Shown here one piece after another: positions 9,400-18,774 of a DNA stretch of 38,430 bases. Position 1 is the stretch's first letter. Each line of letters starts with the position of its first letter. A program made the position numbers and the translations under genes. This DNA comes from Thiorhodococcus sp. (lineage in GTDB: Bacteria > Pseudomonadota > Gammaproteobacteria > Chromatiales > Chromatiaceae): positions 1 to 38,430 of the forward strand of contig JARIBS010000093.1 of NCBI GenBank assembly GCA_029257385.1, written 5' to 3'. Below the pieces are notes generated by a model. That model worked only from the letters and a program-made list of their open reading frames with translations. It was not told where the DNA came from and ran no database searches.

Positions 9400-11937
9400 G
9401 TGGAGCCTGTCGATCAGCCGACTGCAGCCGACCTGTCAAGCACCGGGCGGTGTTTTCACTGCGCGCTGCCGGTCACGCCGAACGCGCGCGCGAGCGCTGT
9501 CATCCAGGGTCGGACGCGCGAATTCTGCTGCACGGGCTGCAAGGCCGTTTGCGAGGCCATCTTCGCCGCCGGACTCGAGGGCTTCTACCGTCGCACCCCC
9601 GAGGGCGAAGTTCTAGGACCGCCCCCCGAGCCACCCAAGGATCTGGCCCTGTTCGACCTGGACGCGGTTCAGGAAGAATTCACCGATGTCGCCCACGATG
9701 GCCGTGAGATCAACCTCCTGGTCGAAGGCATCCACTGCGCGGCCTGTGTCTGGTTGATCGAGCGCGGTCTCGCCGCAGTGCCCGGTGTTGAGGAGGCGCG
9801 TGTCAATCTCACCGGTCGGCGCCTGCGGGTGCGCTGGGACAACGGACGCCTGAAGCTCTCGCGCATCCTGCGTCGACTGGCCGACCTCGGCTATGTCGCC
9901 ACACCCTTCGACCCGGATTCGGCCGAAGGTGCTATGGGGCGCGAGAACCGCGATCTGCTGTTTCGGCTCGCCTGGGCCGGCTTTGCAATGATGAACCTGC
10001 TGTGGATCTCGATTGCGCTCTACAGTGGCGCGGATGAAGGCGAGTTCCGCCACCTCTTCCATTGGATCGGCTGTCTGCTCGCGACACCAACACTGATCTA
10101 CTCGGGTGCGCCCTTTTTCAAAGGGGCCTGGTCCGGGCTGCGTTCCGGTTATCTGGGCATGGATCTGCCGATCGCCATCGGCGTCACCACGACTTATGGC
10201 TACTCGCTCTACGTCACCCTCTACGAGAGCATCAGCGGGTCGGCGGTCGGTGCGGTTTACTGGGATACGGTCGTCAATTTCCTCTTCGTTATCCTCGTCG
10301 GGCGCTATCTGGAGGCGATCTCGCGTCGTCGTGCCGTGTCATCGACGCAGCGCCTGCTCGATCTCCAGCCCAAGGTCGCGACCCGTATCGGCACTGACGG
10401 GGAGCAGGTCGTCCCCATTCGCACGCTTGCACTCGGCGAGCTGGTTCTGGTGCGCCCCGGCGAGCGCATCGCGGTAGACGGCGCGGTGGTCGAGGGCGAG
10501 AGCGGGGTGGACGAGTCCATGCTGACGGGCGAGTCGCGCCGGGTGACCAAGCGGGTGGGCGATGGGGTCGCAGCCGGCACCATCAACGGGGCCGGAGTGC
10601 TCAGGGTGCGAATCTTTGGCCTGTTGCACGAGACAGCACTGGGTCGCATCATCCGTCTGGTTGAGGAGGCCCAGTCCAGCCGCGCGCCCATTCAGCGTCT
10701 GGCCGATCAGGTCGTTCCCTGGTTTGTCGCCGCGACGCTGGGGCTTGCCGCGCTGACCTTTGCCTTTTGGCTGCGCACCGATATCGAGGTTGCGCTCATG
10801 GCCGCGACCGCCGTGCTCATCATCACCTGTCCCTGCGCCTTCGGGCTGGCCACGCCGATGGCGGTCGCCGTGGCCTCCGGCGTTGGCGCCGCGCGGGGCA
10901 TCCTGATCAAGAACGGTGCCGTGCTCGAACGGCTGTCTTCGATACAGCATCTGGTGTTCGACAAGACCGGAACCTTGACCGAGGGACGCCCGGTGGTCGT
11001 GGCCCTGTGCGATGCCCACGATGGATGGCGGCAGGTCGATACGGACACGCCCGAACTGACGCAGACTCAATGCACGCGGCTGCGATGCCTGGGTGCGCTG
11101 GAGCGACTGTCGGAGCATCCGGCGGCGCACGCCGTCCTGGATCTCTGCGAACGGGCCGGACTGAGCACCGCTGGGGTTGCCGTGAGCGCGGTGGAAGTGG
11201 CGCCCGGTCAGGGGATCAAGGGCGTGGTCGAGGGCGCGACTCTGGTGATCGGCAGCCGGGCATGGCTCGCACACAACGGTGTCACCGAGCTGCTTCGCGA
11301 AGACTGGGCAGAGGAGGGCGGGGACGTCTCGACGCAGTCCGGCGCACTGGTGCATTGCGCGATTGAGGGCCGGGAAGTGATGCGTCTGGCCATCGCCGAC
11401 CGGCTGCGTCCGGGAGCGGCGTCGATCATCGCGCGGATGCGCCGACGTGGTCTGCGTGTCACCCTGCTGACTGGGGATCGTCGCACCGTCGCCGAGGATA
11501 TCGCCAGTCAGCTCGGCGATATCGAAATCATCGCCGAGGTGCTGCCCGAGGAAAAGGACGGCGTCATCGATGCCCTCCAGCGCCAGGGCGAGCGTGTTGC
11601 CATGGTCGGCGACGGCGTCAACGACGCCCCTGCGCTGGTACGTGCGGATGTGGGCATCGCCATGGGCAGCGGGACCGATGTGTCGATTGCCAGCGCCGAT
11701 ATCGTGCTGATGTCCAGCGAGCTGGAGCGCGTCATCGAGGCCGCCGAGCTGTCGCGGCGCACGCTGCGTACCATTCGTCAGAACATCGCCATCTCCATTC
11801 TCTATAATCTCATCATGGTGCCGCTGGCCATGGCGGGGGTGATCACGCCCTTGATCGCGGCTGTCTCCATGCCGCTGAGTTCGCTGGCGGTTATCGCAAA
11901 CTCGGCGCGTATTCGCAGCTTTATCAAGACGGCGTGA
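9400..11937 (+). CDS. ccoI: CcoI/FixI copper-transporting P1B-type ATPase
   Basis: CcoI exports copper across the inner membrane to supply the CuB site of cbb3 oxidase. The 845-residue product has an unusual Cys-rich N-terminus (CFHC at 18-21 and CCTGC around 43-47) characteristic of FixI-type pumps. A heavy-metal-binding domain with GIHCAAC follows, then the transmembrane metal site CPC ([11 protein letters not shown]), the phosphorylated Asp in [11 protein letters not shown], the SEHPAAHA motif, and [10 protein letters not shown] in the nucleotide domain. Translation starts at GTG, 4 bp after ccoH; no upstream ATG would fit. Its context separates it from general copper-efflux CopA pumps. 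Confidence 0.96.
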   Translation: MEPVDQPTAADLSSTGRCFHCALPVTPNARASAVIQGRTREFCCTGCKAVCEAIFAAGLEGFYRRTPEGEVLGPPPEPPKDLALFDLDAVQEEFTDVAHDGREINLLVEGIHCAACVWLIERGLAAVPGVEEARVNLTGRRLRVRWDNGRLKLSRILRRLADLGYVATPFDPDSAEGAMGRENRDLLFRLAWAGFAMMNLLWISIALYSGADEGEFRHLFHWIGCLLATPTLIYSGAPFFKGAWSGLRSGYLGMDLPIAIGVTTTYGYSLYVTLYESISGSAVGAVYWDTVVNFLFVILVGRYLEAISRRRAVSSTQRLLDLQPKVATRIGTDGEQVVPIRTLALGELVLVRPGERIAVDGAVVEGESGVDESMLTGESRRVTKRVGDGVAAGTINGAGVLRVRIFGLLHETALGRIIRLVEEAQSSRAPIQRLADQVVPWFVAATLGLAALTFAFWLRTDIEVALMAATAVLIITCPCAFGLATPMAVAVASGVGAARGILIKNGAVLERLSSIQHLVFDKTGTLTEGRPVVVALCDAHDGWRQVDTDTPELTQTQCTRLRCLGALERLSEHPAAHAVLDLCERAGLSTAGVAVSAVEVAPGQGIKGVVEGATLVIGSRAWLAHNGVTELLREDWAEEGGDVSTQSGALVHCAIEGREVMRLAIADRLRPGAASIIARMRRRGLRVTLLTGDRRTVAEDIASQLGDIEIIAEVLPEEKDGVIDALQRQGERVAMVGDGVNDAPALVRADVGIAMGSGTDVSIASADIVLMSSELERVIEAAELSRRTLRTIRQNIAISILYNLIMVPLAMAGVITPLIAAVSMPLSSLAVIANSARIRSFIKTA

Positions 11938-12000
11938 GCCATTCCACGACAATGCAACGCCCGCGTCCCAACATGCAACTCCAAGGGGGCTGACAAACGG

Positions 12001-12201
12001 ATGGACGTTATCTACGCACTGATTCCCGGAATGCTGGCTCTCGGTCTGGTGGCTGTTGCGCTCCTGTTCTGGGCGGCGCGCAGCGGGCAATTCGATGATC
12101 TGGACGGCGATGGTCGGCGTATCCTGCTCGACGAGGATGAGGACGAGATCGATCCACGACGCCTGCCGGACGCCGATCCGCACGAGAACCGACAGGCCTG
12201 A
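12001..12201 (+). CDS. ccoS: cbb3-type oxidase assembly protein CcoS
   Basis: CcoS is a small single-span membrane protein needed for cofactor insertion into CcoN. The 66-residue product has the N-terminal helix (about residues 3-25), then the diagnostic AARSGQFDDLDGDGRRIL segment where the family's conserved GQFDDL lies, followed by a very acidic tail (DEDEDEIDPR). AAGGGGG lies about 15 bp upstream, rather distant for a ribosome-binding site. It is 63 bp after ccoI and ends the cco locus. Confidence 0.93.
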   Translation: MDVIYALIPGMLALGLVAVALLFWAARSGQFDDLDGDGRRILLDEDEDEIDPRRLPDADPHENRQA

Positions 12202-12254
12202 GCGACATGCGATCCTGGCGCGGTCGCCCGACATTAACTATTAGGAGATGGCGC

Positions 12255-12548
12255 ATGCTACTTGATGAAGAAAGACGCGATTTCAAACGCCTGAGCACGG
12301 TAACGCCGATGAACGTGACCCGGCTGAGCAGCGGTGAGGTGTTGGCCGCCGAACTCTTCGATCTCAGCGCGTCCGGTTGCGCCTTTCTCACGGACCTGCC
12401 AATCGAGCCTGATGAGGCGCTCGAAATCCTTATTCCTAGCCCGCACGAGCGACTCGATCCGCTGCGACGCGCCGCGCACGTGGTGCGGGTGACCGACGAG
12501 GCACGCGTTCGCCGTGTGGCGGTCCAGTTTTTGTCGGACCCCGCCTGA
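12255..12548 (+). CDS. PilZ domain protein
   Basis: This is a 97-residue single PilZ domain, the family that binds cyclic di-GMP. The N-terminal binding loop is visible as RRDFKRLS (the RxxxR motif), and the second motif D/N-x-S-x-x-G appears as DLSASGCAF. Nothing else is fused to it, so it probably acts as a c-di-GMP receptor that contacts a partner protein; the partner cannot be told from here. The start ATG has AGGAGA six bases upstream. It sits between ccoS and a DUF2835 gene on the same strand, 53 and 29 bp away. Confidence 0.88.
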   Translation: MLLDEERRDFKRLSTVTPMNVTRLSSGEVLAAELFDLSASGCAFLTDLPIEPDEALEILIPSPHERLDPLRRAAHVVRVTDEARVRRVAVQFLSDPA

Positions 12549-12577
12549 GAACATCGCCCGGAGCGCTGGCGCGACGT

Positions 12578-12805
12578 ATGCAGCACTTCTACTTCAGTCT
12601 AAACATTTCGCCTTCCGAGTATCTGCGCTACTACCAGGGTTCGGCGGGTCGCGTCATCGTGCGCGCCAGTGACGGGCGCAATCTCTCTATCCCGGCGATG
12701 AAGCTGCGCGGCTTCGTGACCACCGAAGGGATCAAGGGCCGGTTTTGCATCATCGTTGATCAAGACCATCGGTTCATTTCGCTGGAGCGTTATCCGGCGG
12801 TCTGA
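12578..12805 (+). CDS. DUF2835 family protein
   Basis: This is a 75-residue protein matching the DUF2835 pattern as I know it: YFSLNISPSEYLRYYQGSAG, then VIVRASDGR, IPAMKLRGFVTTEGIKGRF, and a closing FISLERY. The family is common in gammaproteobacteria and has no known function. It is predicted soluble, without a signal peptide or membrane helix. It follows the PilZ gene by 29 bp and may be co-transcribed with it. Confidence 0.85.
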   Translation: MQHFYFSLNISPSEYLRYYQGSAGRVIVRASDGRNLSIPAMKLRGFVTTEGIKGRFCIIVDQDHRFISLERYPAV

Positions 12806-12973
12806 ACCCTGGCCAGACGGACCATCGCGCCTCGGACGCGACGGGCGTTCGCCCGGCACTCCAATCGCCACCGGCTGGCAGCCGAAATGCACAGGCGTTC
12901 ACGGCGCGCTCAAGCTACCGCCTCTCCTGCCGTTAATCAGGGCATGCCCATTTACTGCGCGGAGCAGGCCCCC

Positions 12974-14122
12974 ATGGCGATCAACACGCATCTCTCAAAC
13001 CTATCCAACAGCTTCACACTCAAATCTTTCAGCCACGGTGGTTCTCAAAGACCCGAGACCGCGACTCAGCCGTCGGATGCGCTTTCCAAACTCCAGAACA
13101 AGGCGCTCGAATCGCTGGCCCGTGAGATTCCTGGGATGGAATCGGCGGATTTGAAGTCTTTGAGCGCATCAGAATACACGCCAGAGAAGATCGCTGACCG
13201 CATCGGCAAGTTTGTTGCACTAGGGCTTGAGAACGCGCGGGCGCGGGGCAAGTCGGAGGATCAAATCCAAGCCCTTTACGACAGCGCCGTCAAGGGTGTG
13301 GAGCAGGGTTTTCGCGAGGTGAAAGAGATCCTGACCAATCTCGATGTGCTCAATGGTGGGATCGCCGTGCAGGTGGAGGCCACCGAGAAGGCGACCTTCG
13401 ACACACTCGCCGGGTTGTCCCCGAGCCGTCGCAACGAGACCCAGGGCGCGGTCATGACCAAGAGCCTGGCGGTGGCTGAACGTTATCAGCGGGCGGACGA
13501 TTTCAGCTTGACGGTGAAGACCCGTGACGGCGACCTGGTCAAGGTGAACTTCAGCCGCGAACTGGATGCGCAAGGCACGCTGGCGATGGGGCAGGACGGC
13601 GCGGGCAATCGCGCGGCGGTCATGGGTCTCAGTCGCTCGGACCAGAGCGGTTACCAGTTCAGTGTGGAAGGTGATCTGAGCACCGACGAGATCGACGCGA
13701 TCCAGAATCTGGTCAGGGATGTCGGTCAGGTCGCCAACGACTTCTTCAGCGGCGACGTCCAGAAAGCCTTCGAGCAGGTGTCCGAGGTTGCGTTTGACGG
13801 CTCGCAGCTCGCATCAATGAATCTGCACATGAGCAGGACCGAGCAATACAGCGCCGCCCAGCGTTATCAGCAAACGCAGCAGGTCGACTCGCCCGAGCAG
13901 TCCAGACCGGGCCTGCGGCTTGGCCATCTGATGCACGATTTCGGCGACAGTTTCCAGAAGCCGGCGCTCGATTTTCTCGATCAGGTCGATTCGATGGCGA
14001 GCGGGATCATGCAGGGATTAGTCGAGCAGGACAGCCGGTTCAAGGATGCGACATCCGAGCAACAGGACAGTTACCGCAGACATCTCGACCGCTTGCTGGG
14101 CGCGGTTTCACGCGATGTTTGA
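12974..14122 (+). CDS. DUF5610-like protein
   Basis: This is a 382-residue, mostly helical and polar protein without signal peptide or membrane segment. The N-terminus is Ser/Asn-rich (MAINTHLSNLSNSFTLKSF), followed by a conserved-looking helical part with YTPEKIADRIGKFV and a YDSAVKGVEQGFREVKEIL stretch, which I associate with the DUF5610 family. No enzymatic motif is visible. The frame is open for 29 codons upstream, but the ATG at 12974 has GGAG nine bases before it and gives a plausible protein start. The gene stands alone after a 168-bp gap that holds nothing I recognise. Function unknown. Confidence 0.75.
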   Translation: MAINTHLSNLSNSFTLKSFSHGGSQRPETATQPSDALSKLQNKALESLAREIPGMESADLKSLSASEYTPEKIADRIGKFVALGLENARARGKSEDQIQALYDSAVKGVEQGFREVKEILTNLDVLNGGIAVQVEATEKATFDTLAGLSPSRRNETQGAVMTKSLAVAERYQRADDFSLTVKTRDGDLVKVNFSRELDAQGTLAMGQDGAGNRAAVMGLSRSDQSGYQFSVEGDLSTDEIDAIQNLVRDVGQVANDFFSGDVQKAFEQVSEVAFDGSQLASMNLHMSRTEQYSAAQRYQQTQQVDSPEQSRPGLRLGHLMHDFGDSFQKPALDFLDQVDSMASGIMQGLVEQDSRFKDATSEQQDSYRRHLDRLLGAVSRDV

Positions 14123-14185
14123 GACGACAGGCGCAGTTAGTGTCGGCTGCTGCGCAGTCTGGGCGTGTTTGCCCTTACCAAACGC

Positions 14186-14216
14186 ACACCGCCGCAAGCA
14201 ATGCTTGCGGCGGTGT
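14186..14216. terminator. Strong hairpin between DUF5610 gene and tRNA-Leu
   Basis: A perfect 14-bp stem (ACACCGCCGCAAGC-type arm at 14186-14199 paired with 14203-14216) closes a 3-nt loop. It lies downstream of the plus-strand DUF5610 gene and of the minus-strand tRNA, so it could terminate both. Neither side has a clean T-run, so intrinsic termination is likely but not certain. Confidence 0.55.
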
Positions 14217-14228
14217 AGCAAACTAAAT

Positions 14229-14315
14229 TGGTACCGAGGGCCGGAATCGAACCGGCATGGGGTTGCCCCCGTCAGATTTTGAGTCTGATGCGTCTACCAA
14301 TTTCGCCACCCCGGC
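14229..14315 (-). tRNA. tRNA-Leu (CAA)
   Basis: On the minus strand a complete tRNA can be folded: a 7-bp acceptor stem starting GCCGGGG and closing with CCTCGGT, discriminator A, and an encoded CCA (TGG at 14229-14231 on the plus strand). The anticodon stem TCAGA/TCTGA encloses the loop CTCAAAA, giving anticodon CAA, which reads the Leu codon TTG. There is a long variable arm (GGGG-CAA-CCCC region), as expected for a class II tRNA, and a T-arm with GGTTCGATTCC. A -10-like TATACT (plus strand 14329-14334) lies 14 bp upstream of the 5' end. Confidence 0.96.
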
Positions 14316-14420
14316 AACGCAGCACATAAGTATAGCTAAATTGCTTAAAAGATGGATAGCGAATATTCATCGTTATCTGGATAGACAGTAAACAATTGGC
14401 GCTTACGTTAGCGGCGTGCT

Positions 14421-14864
14421 TTAGCGCTCATCGAAACCGGCGAGCCGATAGAGGCGGCTGGCCTCCTCGGGGTTTTTTTCGACCCCGTGACCCTGCTCGT
14501 ACATCATGGCCAGAGTGGTCAGCGAGCCTACCAAGCCTTGCTCAGCGGCTTTCTGGAACCACTTGATCGCCTTTTGCGGGTTCTTGTCGGTGCATTCGCC
14601 TTCCATATACATAAAGGCCAGACCATGCTGGGCGAGACTGAGTCCGGCCTCGGCTGCGGCTTTCATGTAGGAGTAGGCCAGCAGCGGGTTGGGCAGCATG
14701 CCCAGCCCGTTCTGGGCCATGATCGCCATGCGGTATTTTGCCTCCAGATCACCGCGCTCGGCGAGTGCCGATAACAGCCCGGCGGCGCGGGAGAACTGTT
14801 TGGATTCGAAAGCGGCGATCCCGCTGGCCAGATCCATATCGAGACCGGTCTGATCTTCGCTCAT
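14421..14864 (-). CDS. Sel1-repeat protein
   Basis: This is a 147-residue protein made of Sel1-like (TPR-related) repeats, which serve as protein-protein interaction scaffolds. Repeats can be seen as AKYRMAIMAQNGLGMLPNPL, AQHGLAFMYMEGECTDKNPQ and SLTTLAMMYEQGHGVEKNPE, each followed by the A-x-x-x-Y/W-F-x-x-A-A helix. No signal peptide is present, so it is probably cytoplasmic. The frame is open another 19 codons upstream, but the ATG at 14864 has AGGAG six bases before it. It is followed on the same strand by nothing; the phosphatase gene lies upstream, 114 bp away. Partner unknown. Confidence 0.85.
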   Translation of the reverse strand: MSEDQTGLDMDLASGIAAFESKQFSRAAGLLSALAERGDLEAKYRMAIMAQNGLGMLPNPLLAYSYMKAAAEAGLSLAQHGLAFMYMEGECTDKNPQKAIKWFQKAAEQGLVGSLTTLAMMYEQGHGVEKNPEEASRLYRLAGFDER

Positions 14865-14978
14865 CCGATGCTCCTGATGTGGTTGCAACGCGGCTGTCTC
14901 TGTTCGGACAGGACTTCGCACGGATAGCTGAGGGTCGCTCGCATTGATTCAACCGCTAATGCGTCTTGCGGGAAGCGA

Positions 14979-15809
14979 TCATCCGTGCTCTGGCGCCGGA
15001 GACTCAGGAAACGGCAGGGCCACGAAGTCGAGCCAGGCGCGCAGCAGTTCATCATTGGCGGCGGCGATGGCGAGCCGGGGTTCGAGGCTGATGCGCCCAT
15101 CGACCGCGTGACCGCCAGGCCCGAGGTGACGCGAGGCGGCACCTGCCTCGTCGGCGATGAGTCGTCCTGCGGCATAGTCCCAGAGCTTCTGACCGCCGTG
15201 CAGATAGAGCTGGAAGCGCCCGGACGCCAGCCAGCACCAATCCAGTGCAACTGATCCCAGATTGCGCTGCGAGCCGAAACCGCCGGGGCGGAAAAGGGCA
15301 GTGATAATCGCGGGCGGGAGGCGCTTCAGGTCGAGCATCGCCAGGCAGTCGCCCAACCGCAAAGGGCCAGCGCTGGGATGGATGGGGTCTGCGTCGAGAA
15401 AGGCGCCTTGCCCTTTGGCTGCGCAGAAGCATTGATCGCGCACCGGGTCGAGCACCAAGCCGAGCACCGCCTCGCCGTCTTCCATGAGGGCCAGTGAGAT
15501 AGAGAAAAAGGGGAATCCGCCCGCGTAGTTGTTGGTGCCGTCCAGTGGGTCAAGCACCCAGAGTGCGCGCTCGCCGGCGGCGAGGATGCGCGTTTGCTCG
15601 GCCTGAGTCATCTCCTCGCCAAGTAATGCGATGTCGGGAAAGTCACGCGCCAGGGCATTGGAAATACTGTGTTGAGCGGCGGTGTCGGCATCTGTCACCA
15701 GGCTCCCATCCGCCTTGTGCCGGGCGCGGGTCTGATGCCAGCGCGGCATGATCTCGGTCGCGGCGGTCTCGCGCAGCAGCTGGGCCAGGTGTTTCAGTTC
15801 GCTGTTCAT
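14979..15809 (-). CDS. Inositol monophosphatase family protein
   Basis: This is a Mg-dependent, lithium-sensitive-type sugar phosphatase of the IMPase/FBPase fold, acting on a small phosphomonoester in the cytosol. The 276-residue product shows the metal-binding GEE (64-66), the central WVLDPLDGTNNYAGGFP (84-100) and the C-terminal WDYAAG (210-215). These motifs fit SuhB/IMPase and also CysQ-like PAP phosphatases; the WVLDPLDGTNNY variant and length favour the general IMPase group, but the substrate cannot be fixed. It is divergent from the GDP-mannose gene, sharing a 95-bp intergenic region. Confidence 0.9.
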   Translation of the reverse strand: MNSELKHLAQLLRETAATEIMPRWHQTRARHKADGSLVTDADTAAQHSISNALARDFPDIALLGEEMTQAEQTRILAAGERALWVLDPLDGTNNYAGGFPFFSISLALMEDGEAVLGLVLDPVRDQCFCAAKGQGAFLDADPIHPSAGPLRLGDCLAMLDLKRLPPAIITALFRPGGFGSQRNLGSVALDWCWLASGRFQLYLHGGQKLWDYAAGRLIADEAGAASRHLGPGGHAVDGRISLEPRLAIAAANDELLRAWLDFVALPFPESPAPEHG

Positions 15810-15833
15810 CGTGGGTTTGTTCCCCTATTGCGT

Positions 15834-15862
15834 TTGACCCTGATGGGCGCGGTTGCTCTAAT
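15834..15862 (+). promoter_or_regulatory. Putative sigma70 promoter for manC
   Basis: TTGACC at 15834-15839 and TCTAAT at 15857-15862 are separated by exactly 17 bases, matching the consensus at 5 of 6 positions in each box. Transcription would start near 15869. This decides the manC start: the ATG at 15869 would be leaderless, whereas the ATG at 15905 leaves a leader of about 36 nt. Confidence 0.6.
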
Positions 15863-15904
15863 TGCCGGTTGGCACATCAGTCGATCTGGAAGTGGACATC
15901 CACA

Positions 15905-17407
15905 ATGCCGTTGCAACCTGTGATTCTCTCCGGCGGTTCGGGCACACGCCTGTGGCCGCTCTCGCGCGAGGCGTACCCGAAACAATTCCTCCCCCTGACC
16001 AGCGAGCACACCATGCTCCAGGAAACGGTGCGGCGCATCGATGGCCTGGCCGAGGAGCATCCGCACCATGCCATCGGTTTGCGCGATCCACTCGTCGTCT
16101 GCAACGATGCCCATCGCTTTCTGGTGGCCGAGCAATTGCGCCTGATCGGTCGCCGGCCCTCTGAGATCATTCTCGAACCCAAGGGCCGCAATACCGCCCC
16201 GGCGCTGACCCTTGCTGCCCTGGCGGCGACCCGCTCTGGCGAGAACCCCGTGCTGCTGGTGATGCCCGCAGATCACACTATTCGCAATGAAGCGGCCTTT
16301 CGCTCTGCGGTCGCGGACGCGTACATGATCGCTCAAGAGGGTGCGGTGGTGACCTTCGGGATCGTGCCCAGCAAGCCAGAGATCGGCTACGGCTATATTA
16401 GACAAGGCGACGCCTTTGCGTTGGACGGGTTGATGGGCCGCGCCTACGCTCTGGCCGAGTTCGTCGAGAAGCCGGATATCGCAACGGCGCAGACCTACCT
16501 TGCCACGGGCGAGTATCTGTGGAACAGCGGTATTTTCGTGCTCAAGGCGTCGCACTGGCTGGGTCTGATCGAGCGTTTTCGCCCAGACATCGCCAGCGCC
16601 GTCGGCGCGGTCTTTTCCAGCGCACGTCTCGACGGCGATTTCCTGCGGCTCGATCTGGAGCGCTTCGCGGCTTGTCCGAGTGATTCCATCGACTACGCCG
16701 TGATGGAGCGTCTCTCCAGCGCCCGACAAGACCAGACCGCCACCGACCTTCCGCCTGCAGTCGTCGTCCCGCTGGATGTCGGTTGGTCGGATGTCGGCGC
16801 CTGGTCGGCGCTGTGGGAGGTGCGCGAGCAGGATGCCAGCGGCAATGTGCTCGACGGCGACGCCTTCGTGCACCGCGCGAGCAACAACCTCCTGGTGGCC
16901 AAGCACCGGATGGTGGCCGCGATCGGCGTGAACGACCTGATCGTGGTGGAGACGCCCGATGCCGTTCTGGTCGCAAGCAAGGACAGCGCGCAGGATGTGA
17001 AGGCGGTCACACAGTTCCTCCAGACGCAGGATCGCAGTGAGTACCTGCATCCGCAATGCGTCCATCGGCCCTGGGGTTCCTATGAGTCGATCGGTCAAGG
17101 CCCGCGCTATCAGGTCAAACGCTTGGTCGTGCGACCGGGCGAGTCGCTCTCCTCGCAGATGCATCATCATCGCGCCGAGCACTGGATCATCGTCTCCGGC
17201 ACGGCCAGCGTGACCTGCGAGGACCGGACCTTTCTCCTCACCGAGAATCAGTCTACGTACATCCCGATCGGCACCACCCACCGGCTGGAGAATCCAGGGA
17301 GCATTCCGCTGGAATTGATCGAGGTCCAGTCGGGCAGCTATCTTGGCGAAGACGATATCGTGCGCTTCGAGGACCGCTACAACCGCGACCCGAGGGAACC
17401 TGGCTGA
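15905..17407 (+). CDS. manC: Mannose-1-phosphate guanylyltransferase / mannose-6-phosphate isomerase
   Basis: This bifunctional type II enzyme makes GDP-mannose for exopolysaccharide or lipopolysaccharide; isomerase activity interconverts fructose-6-P and mannose-6-P. The 500-residue product starts with the nucleotidyltransferase signature GGSGTRLWPLSREAYPKQF, and has the FVEKP motif of the active site. The C-terminal cupin isomerase domain begins at RPWGSYESI and contains QMHHHRAEHWIIVSGTA with the metal-binding His cluster. Homologs are named ManC, AlgA, XanB or RfbM, so the symbol is a family-level choice. The start at 15905 is supported by the promoter just upstream. No other sugar-nucleotide genes are in the window. 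Confidence 0.95.
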   Translation: MPLQPVILSGGSGTRLWPLSREAYPKQFLPLTSEHTMLQETVRRIDGLAEEHPHHAIGLRDPLVVCNDAHRFLVAEQLRLIGRRPSEIILEPKGRNTAPALTLAALAATRSGENPVLLVMPADHTIRNEAAFRSAVADAYMIAQEGAVVTFGIVPSKPEIGYGYIRQGDAFALDGLMGRAYALAEFVEKPDIATAQTYLATGEYLWNSGIFVLKASHWLGLIERFRPDIASAVGAVFSSARLDGDFLRLDLERFAACPSDSIDYAVMERLSSARQDQTATDLPPAVVVPLDVGWSDVGAWSALWEVREQDASGNVLDGDAFVHRASNNLLVAKHRMVAAIGVNDLIVVETPDAVLVASKDSAQDVKAVTQFLQTQDRSEYLHPQCVHRPWGSYESIGQGPRYQVKRLVVRPGESLSSQMHHHRAEHWIIVSGTASVTCEDRTFLLTENQSTYIPIGTTHRLENPGSIPLELIEVQSGSYLGEDDIVRFEDRYNRDPREPG

Positions 17408-17423
17408 ACGCCCGTTTCGTCGC

Positions 17424-17465
17424 TTGCGCGCACCCAGCGGTTCGCGCAAAGTCGCACTTTTGCGC
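17424..17465 (+). other. Two mutually exclusive hairpins after manC
   Basis: TTGCGCG (17424-17430) can pair with CGCGCAA (17443-17449), and the overlapping GCGCAAA (17444-17450) can pair with TTTGCGC (17459-17465). The two stems share a strand, so only one can form. They lie just after the manC stop and about 90 bp before ychF. No T-run follows, so a simple terminator is not clear. Confidence 0.3.
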
Positions 17466-17552
17466 TACTGAACCAAAAAATGACAGCGGCAGCGTATCGC
17501 CTGGCTAATCAGCCGGGCGCAGATTGAAAAACAAACGAGCGAACTGAACGTC

Positions 17553-18644
17553 ATGGGATTCAAATGCGGTATCGTCGGCCTGCCCAACGTGGGCAAGTCG
17601 ACACTCTTCAACGCCCTCACCAAGGCCGCCATCGCAGCCGAGAACTACCCCTTCTGCACTATCGATCCAAACGTCGGCGTCGTGCCCCTGCCGGACGAGC
17701 GCCTGGATGTGATTGCCGCTATCACCAAGCCGCAACGGGTGCTGCCGACCTCAATGCAGTTCGTCGACATCGCCGGGTTGGTGGCGGGTGCGTCTAAGGG
17801 CGAAGGGCTGGGCAACAAGTTCCTAGCCAATATCCGCGAGACCGATGCCATCGCGCATGTGGTACGGTGTTTCGAGAACGACGATGTCGTTCATGTCGCC
17901 GGCAGGATCGATCCGCTCGACGATATCGAGGTCATTAATACCGAGCTGGCGCTCGCGGATCTCGAATCCGTGACCAAAGCGCTCGATCGTGCGCAGCGCG
18001 CCGCTAAGACGGGCGATAAGCAGGTTCTGCTACGTAAGGCACTGCTTGAGCGAGTACATGCACAGTTGGATGCGGGCAAGCCAATCCGAGCCATGGGGCT
18101 TGATGCCGAGTCGCTGGATGAACTGCGCGATCTCTTTCTGCTGACGGCCAAGCCGACCATGTACATCGCCAATGTTGCCGAGAACGGGTTCAGCGATAAT
18201 ACCTTGCTCGACAGCGTTGCGGCCCTGGCAGCCGAGGAGGGTGCTGAAATCGTGGCGGTTTGCGCCGCGATTGAGTCCGAAATTGTCGAGCTCGACGAAG
18301 CGGAACGAGACGAGTTTCTTGCCGATCTGGGGCTCACCGAGCCGGGTCTGAATCGGGTGGTGCGTGCCGGCTACCAACTGCTTGGTCTGGAGACCTATTT
18401 TACCTCCGGTCCCAAAGAGGTCCGCGCCTGGACGATTCCGGCCAACGCCAAGGCTCCTCAAGCGGCGGGCGTGATCCATACTGATTTCGAGCGGGGGTTC
18501 ATTCGCGCTGAAGTCATCGCTTATGAGGATTTCGTCGCCTGCAAGGGCGAGCAGGGCGCGAAAGAGGCCGGCAAGCTGCGCTCAGAGGGCAAGGAGTATG
18601 TCGTGCGCGATGGCGATGTGATCCATTTCCGTTTTAACGTGTGA
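17553..18644 (+). CDS. ychF: Redox-regulated ATPase YchF (OBG family)
   Basis: YchF is a universally conserved Obg-family P-loop protein that prefers ATP, binds ribosomes and is linked to oxidative-stress control. The 363-residue length is typical. The N-terminus shows [20 protein letters not shown] with the P-loop GLPNVGKS; the G3-type [20 protein letters not shown] and the specificity loop NVAEN (where other GTPases have NKxD) mark the OBG/YchF group, and the TGS domain ends in [16 protein letters not shown]. In many bacteria ychF is next to pth; it is not here. It converges on the cytochrome c gene at 18775. Confidence 0.97.
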   Translation: MGFKCGIVGLPNVGKSTLFNALTKAAIAAENYPFCTIDPNVGVVPLPDERLDVIAAITKPQRVLPTSMQFVDIAGLVAGASKGEGLGNKFLANIRETDAIAHVVRCFENDDVVHVAGRIDPLDDIEVINTELALADLESVTKALDRAQRAAKTGDKQVLLRKALLERVHAQLDAGKPIRAMGLDAESLDELRDLFLLTAKPTMYIANVAENGFSDNTLLDSVAALAAEEGAEIVAVCAAIESEIVELDEAERDEFLADLGLTEPGLNRVVRAGYQLLGLETYFTSGPKEVRAWTIPANAKAPQAAGVIHTDFERGFIRAEVIAYEDFVACKGEQGAKEAGKLRSEGKEYVVRDGDVIHFRFNV

Positions 18645-18704
18645 GTCAATTGAGTCGATTTCAGTCTGCTGGGTGTCAATCCACCGTAGAGCAGGCACCA
18701 CCCG

Positions 18705-18733
18705 GCACGGTCCGCGCATGTTACGCGCCGTGC
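18705..18733. terminator. Hairpin between convergent ychF and cytochrome c gene
   Basis: GCACGG (18705-18710) pairs with CCGTGC (18728-18733), and inside it CGCG pairs with CGCG around a 7-nt loop, with a two-base bulge on one arm. A second, imperfect GTGG/CCAC hairpin follows at about 18740-18760. They sit midway between two convergent genes and may act on both, but there is no T-run. Confidence 0.35.
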
Positions 18734-18774
18734 AACGCTGTGGTCCCTACGGACTCCACGCGCCTCGCCAAAGA

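Noticed and set aside
10339-12234. Open frame of 631 codons antisense to ccoI
   Set aside because: Composition bias of high-GC coding DNA leaves long open antisense frames; the sense strand encodes an intact P-type ATPase with all motifs.
15806-17449. Open frame of 547 codons antisense to manC
   Set aside because: Same effect; the plus strand carries a full GDP-mannose enzyme with promoter.
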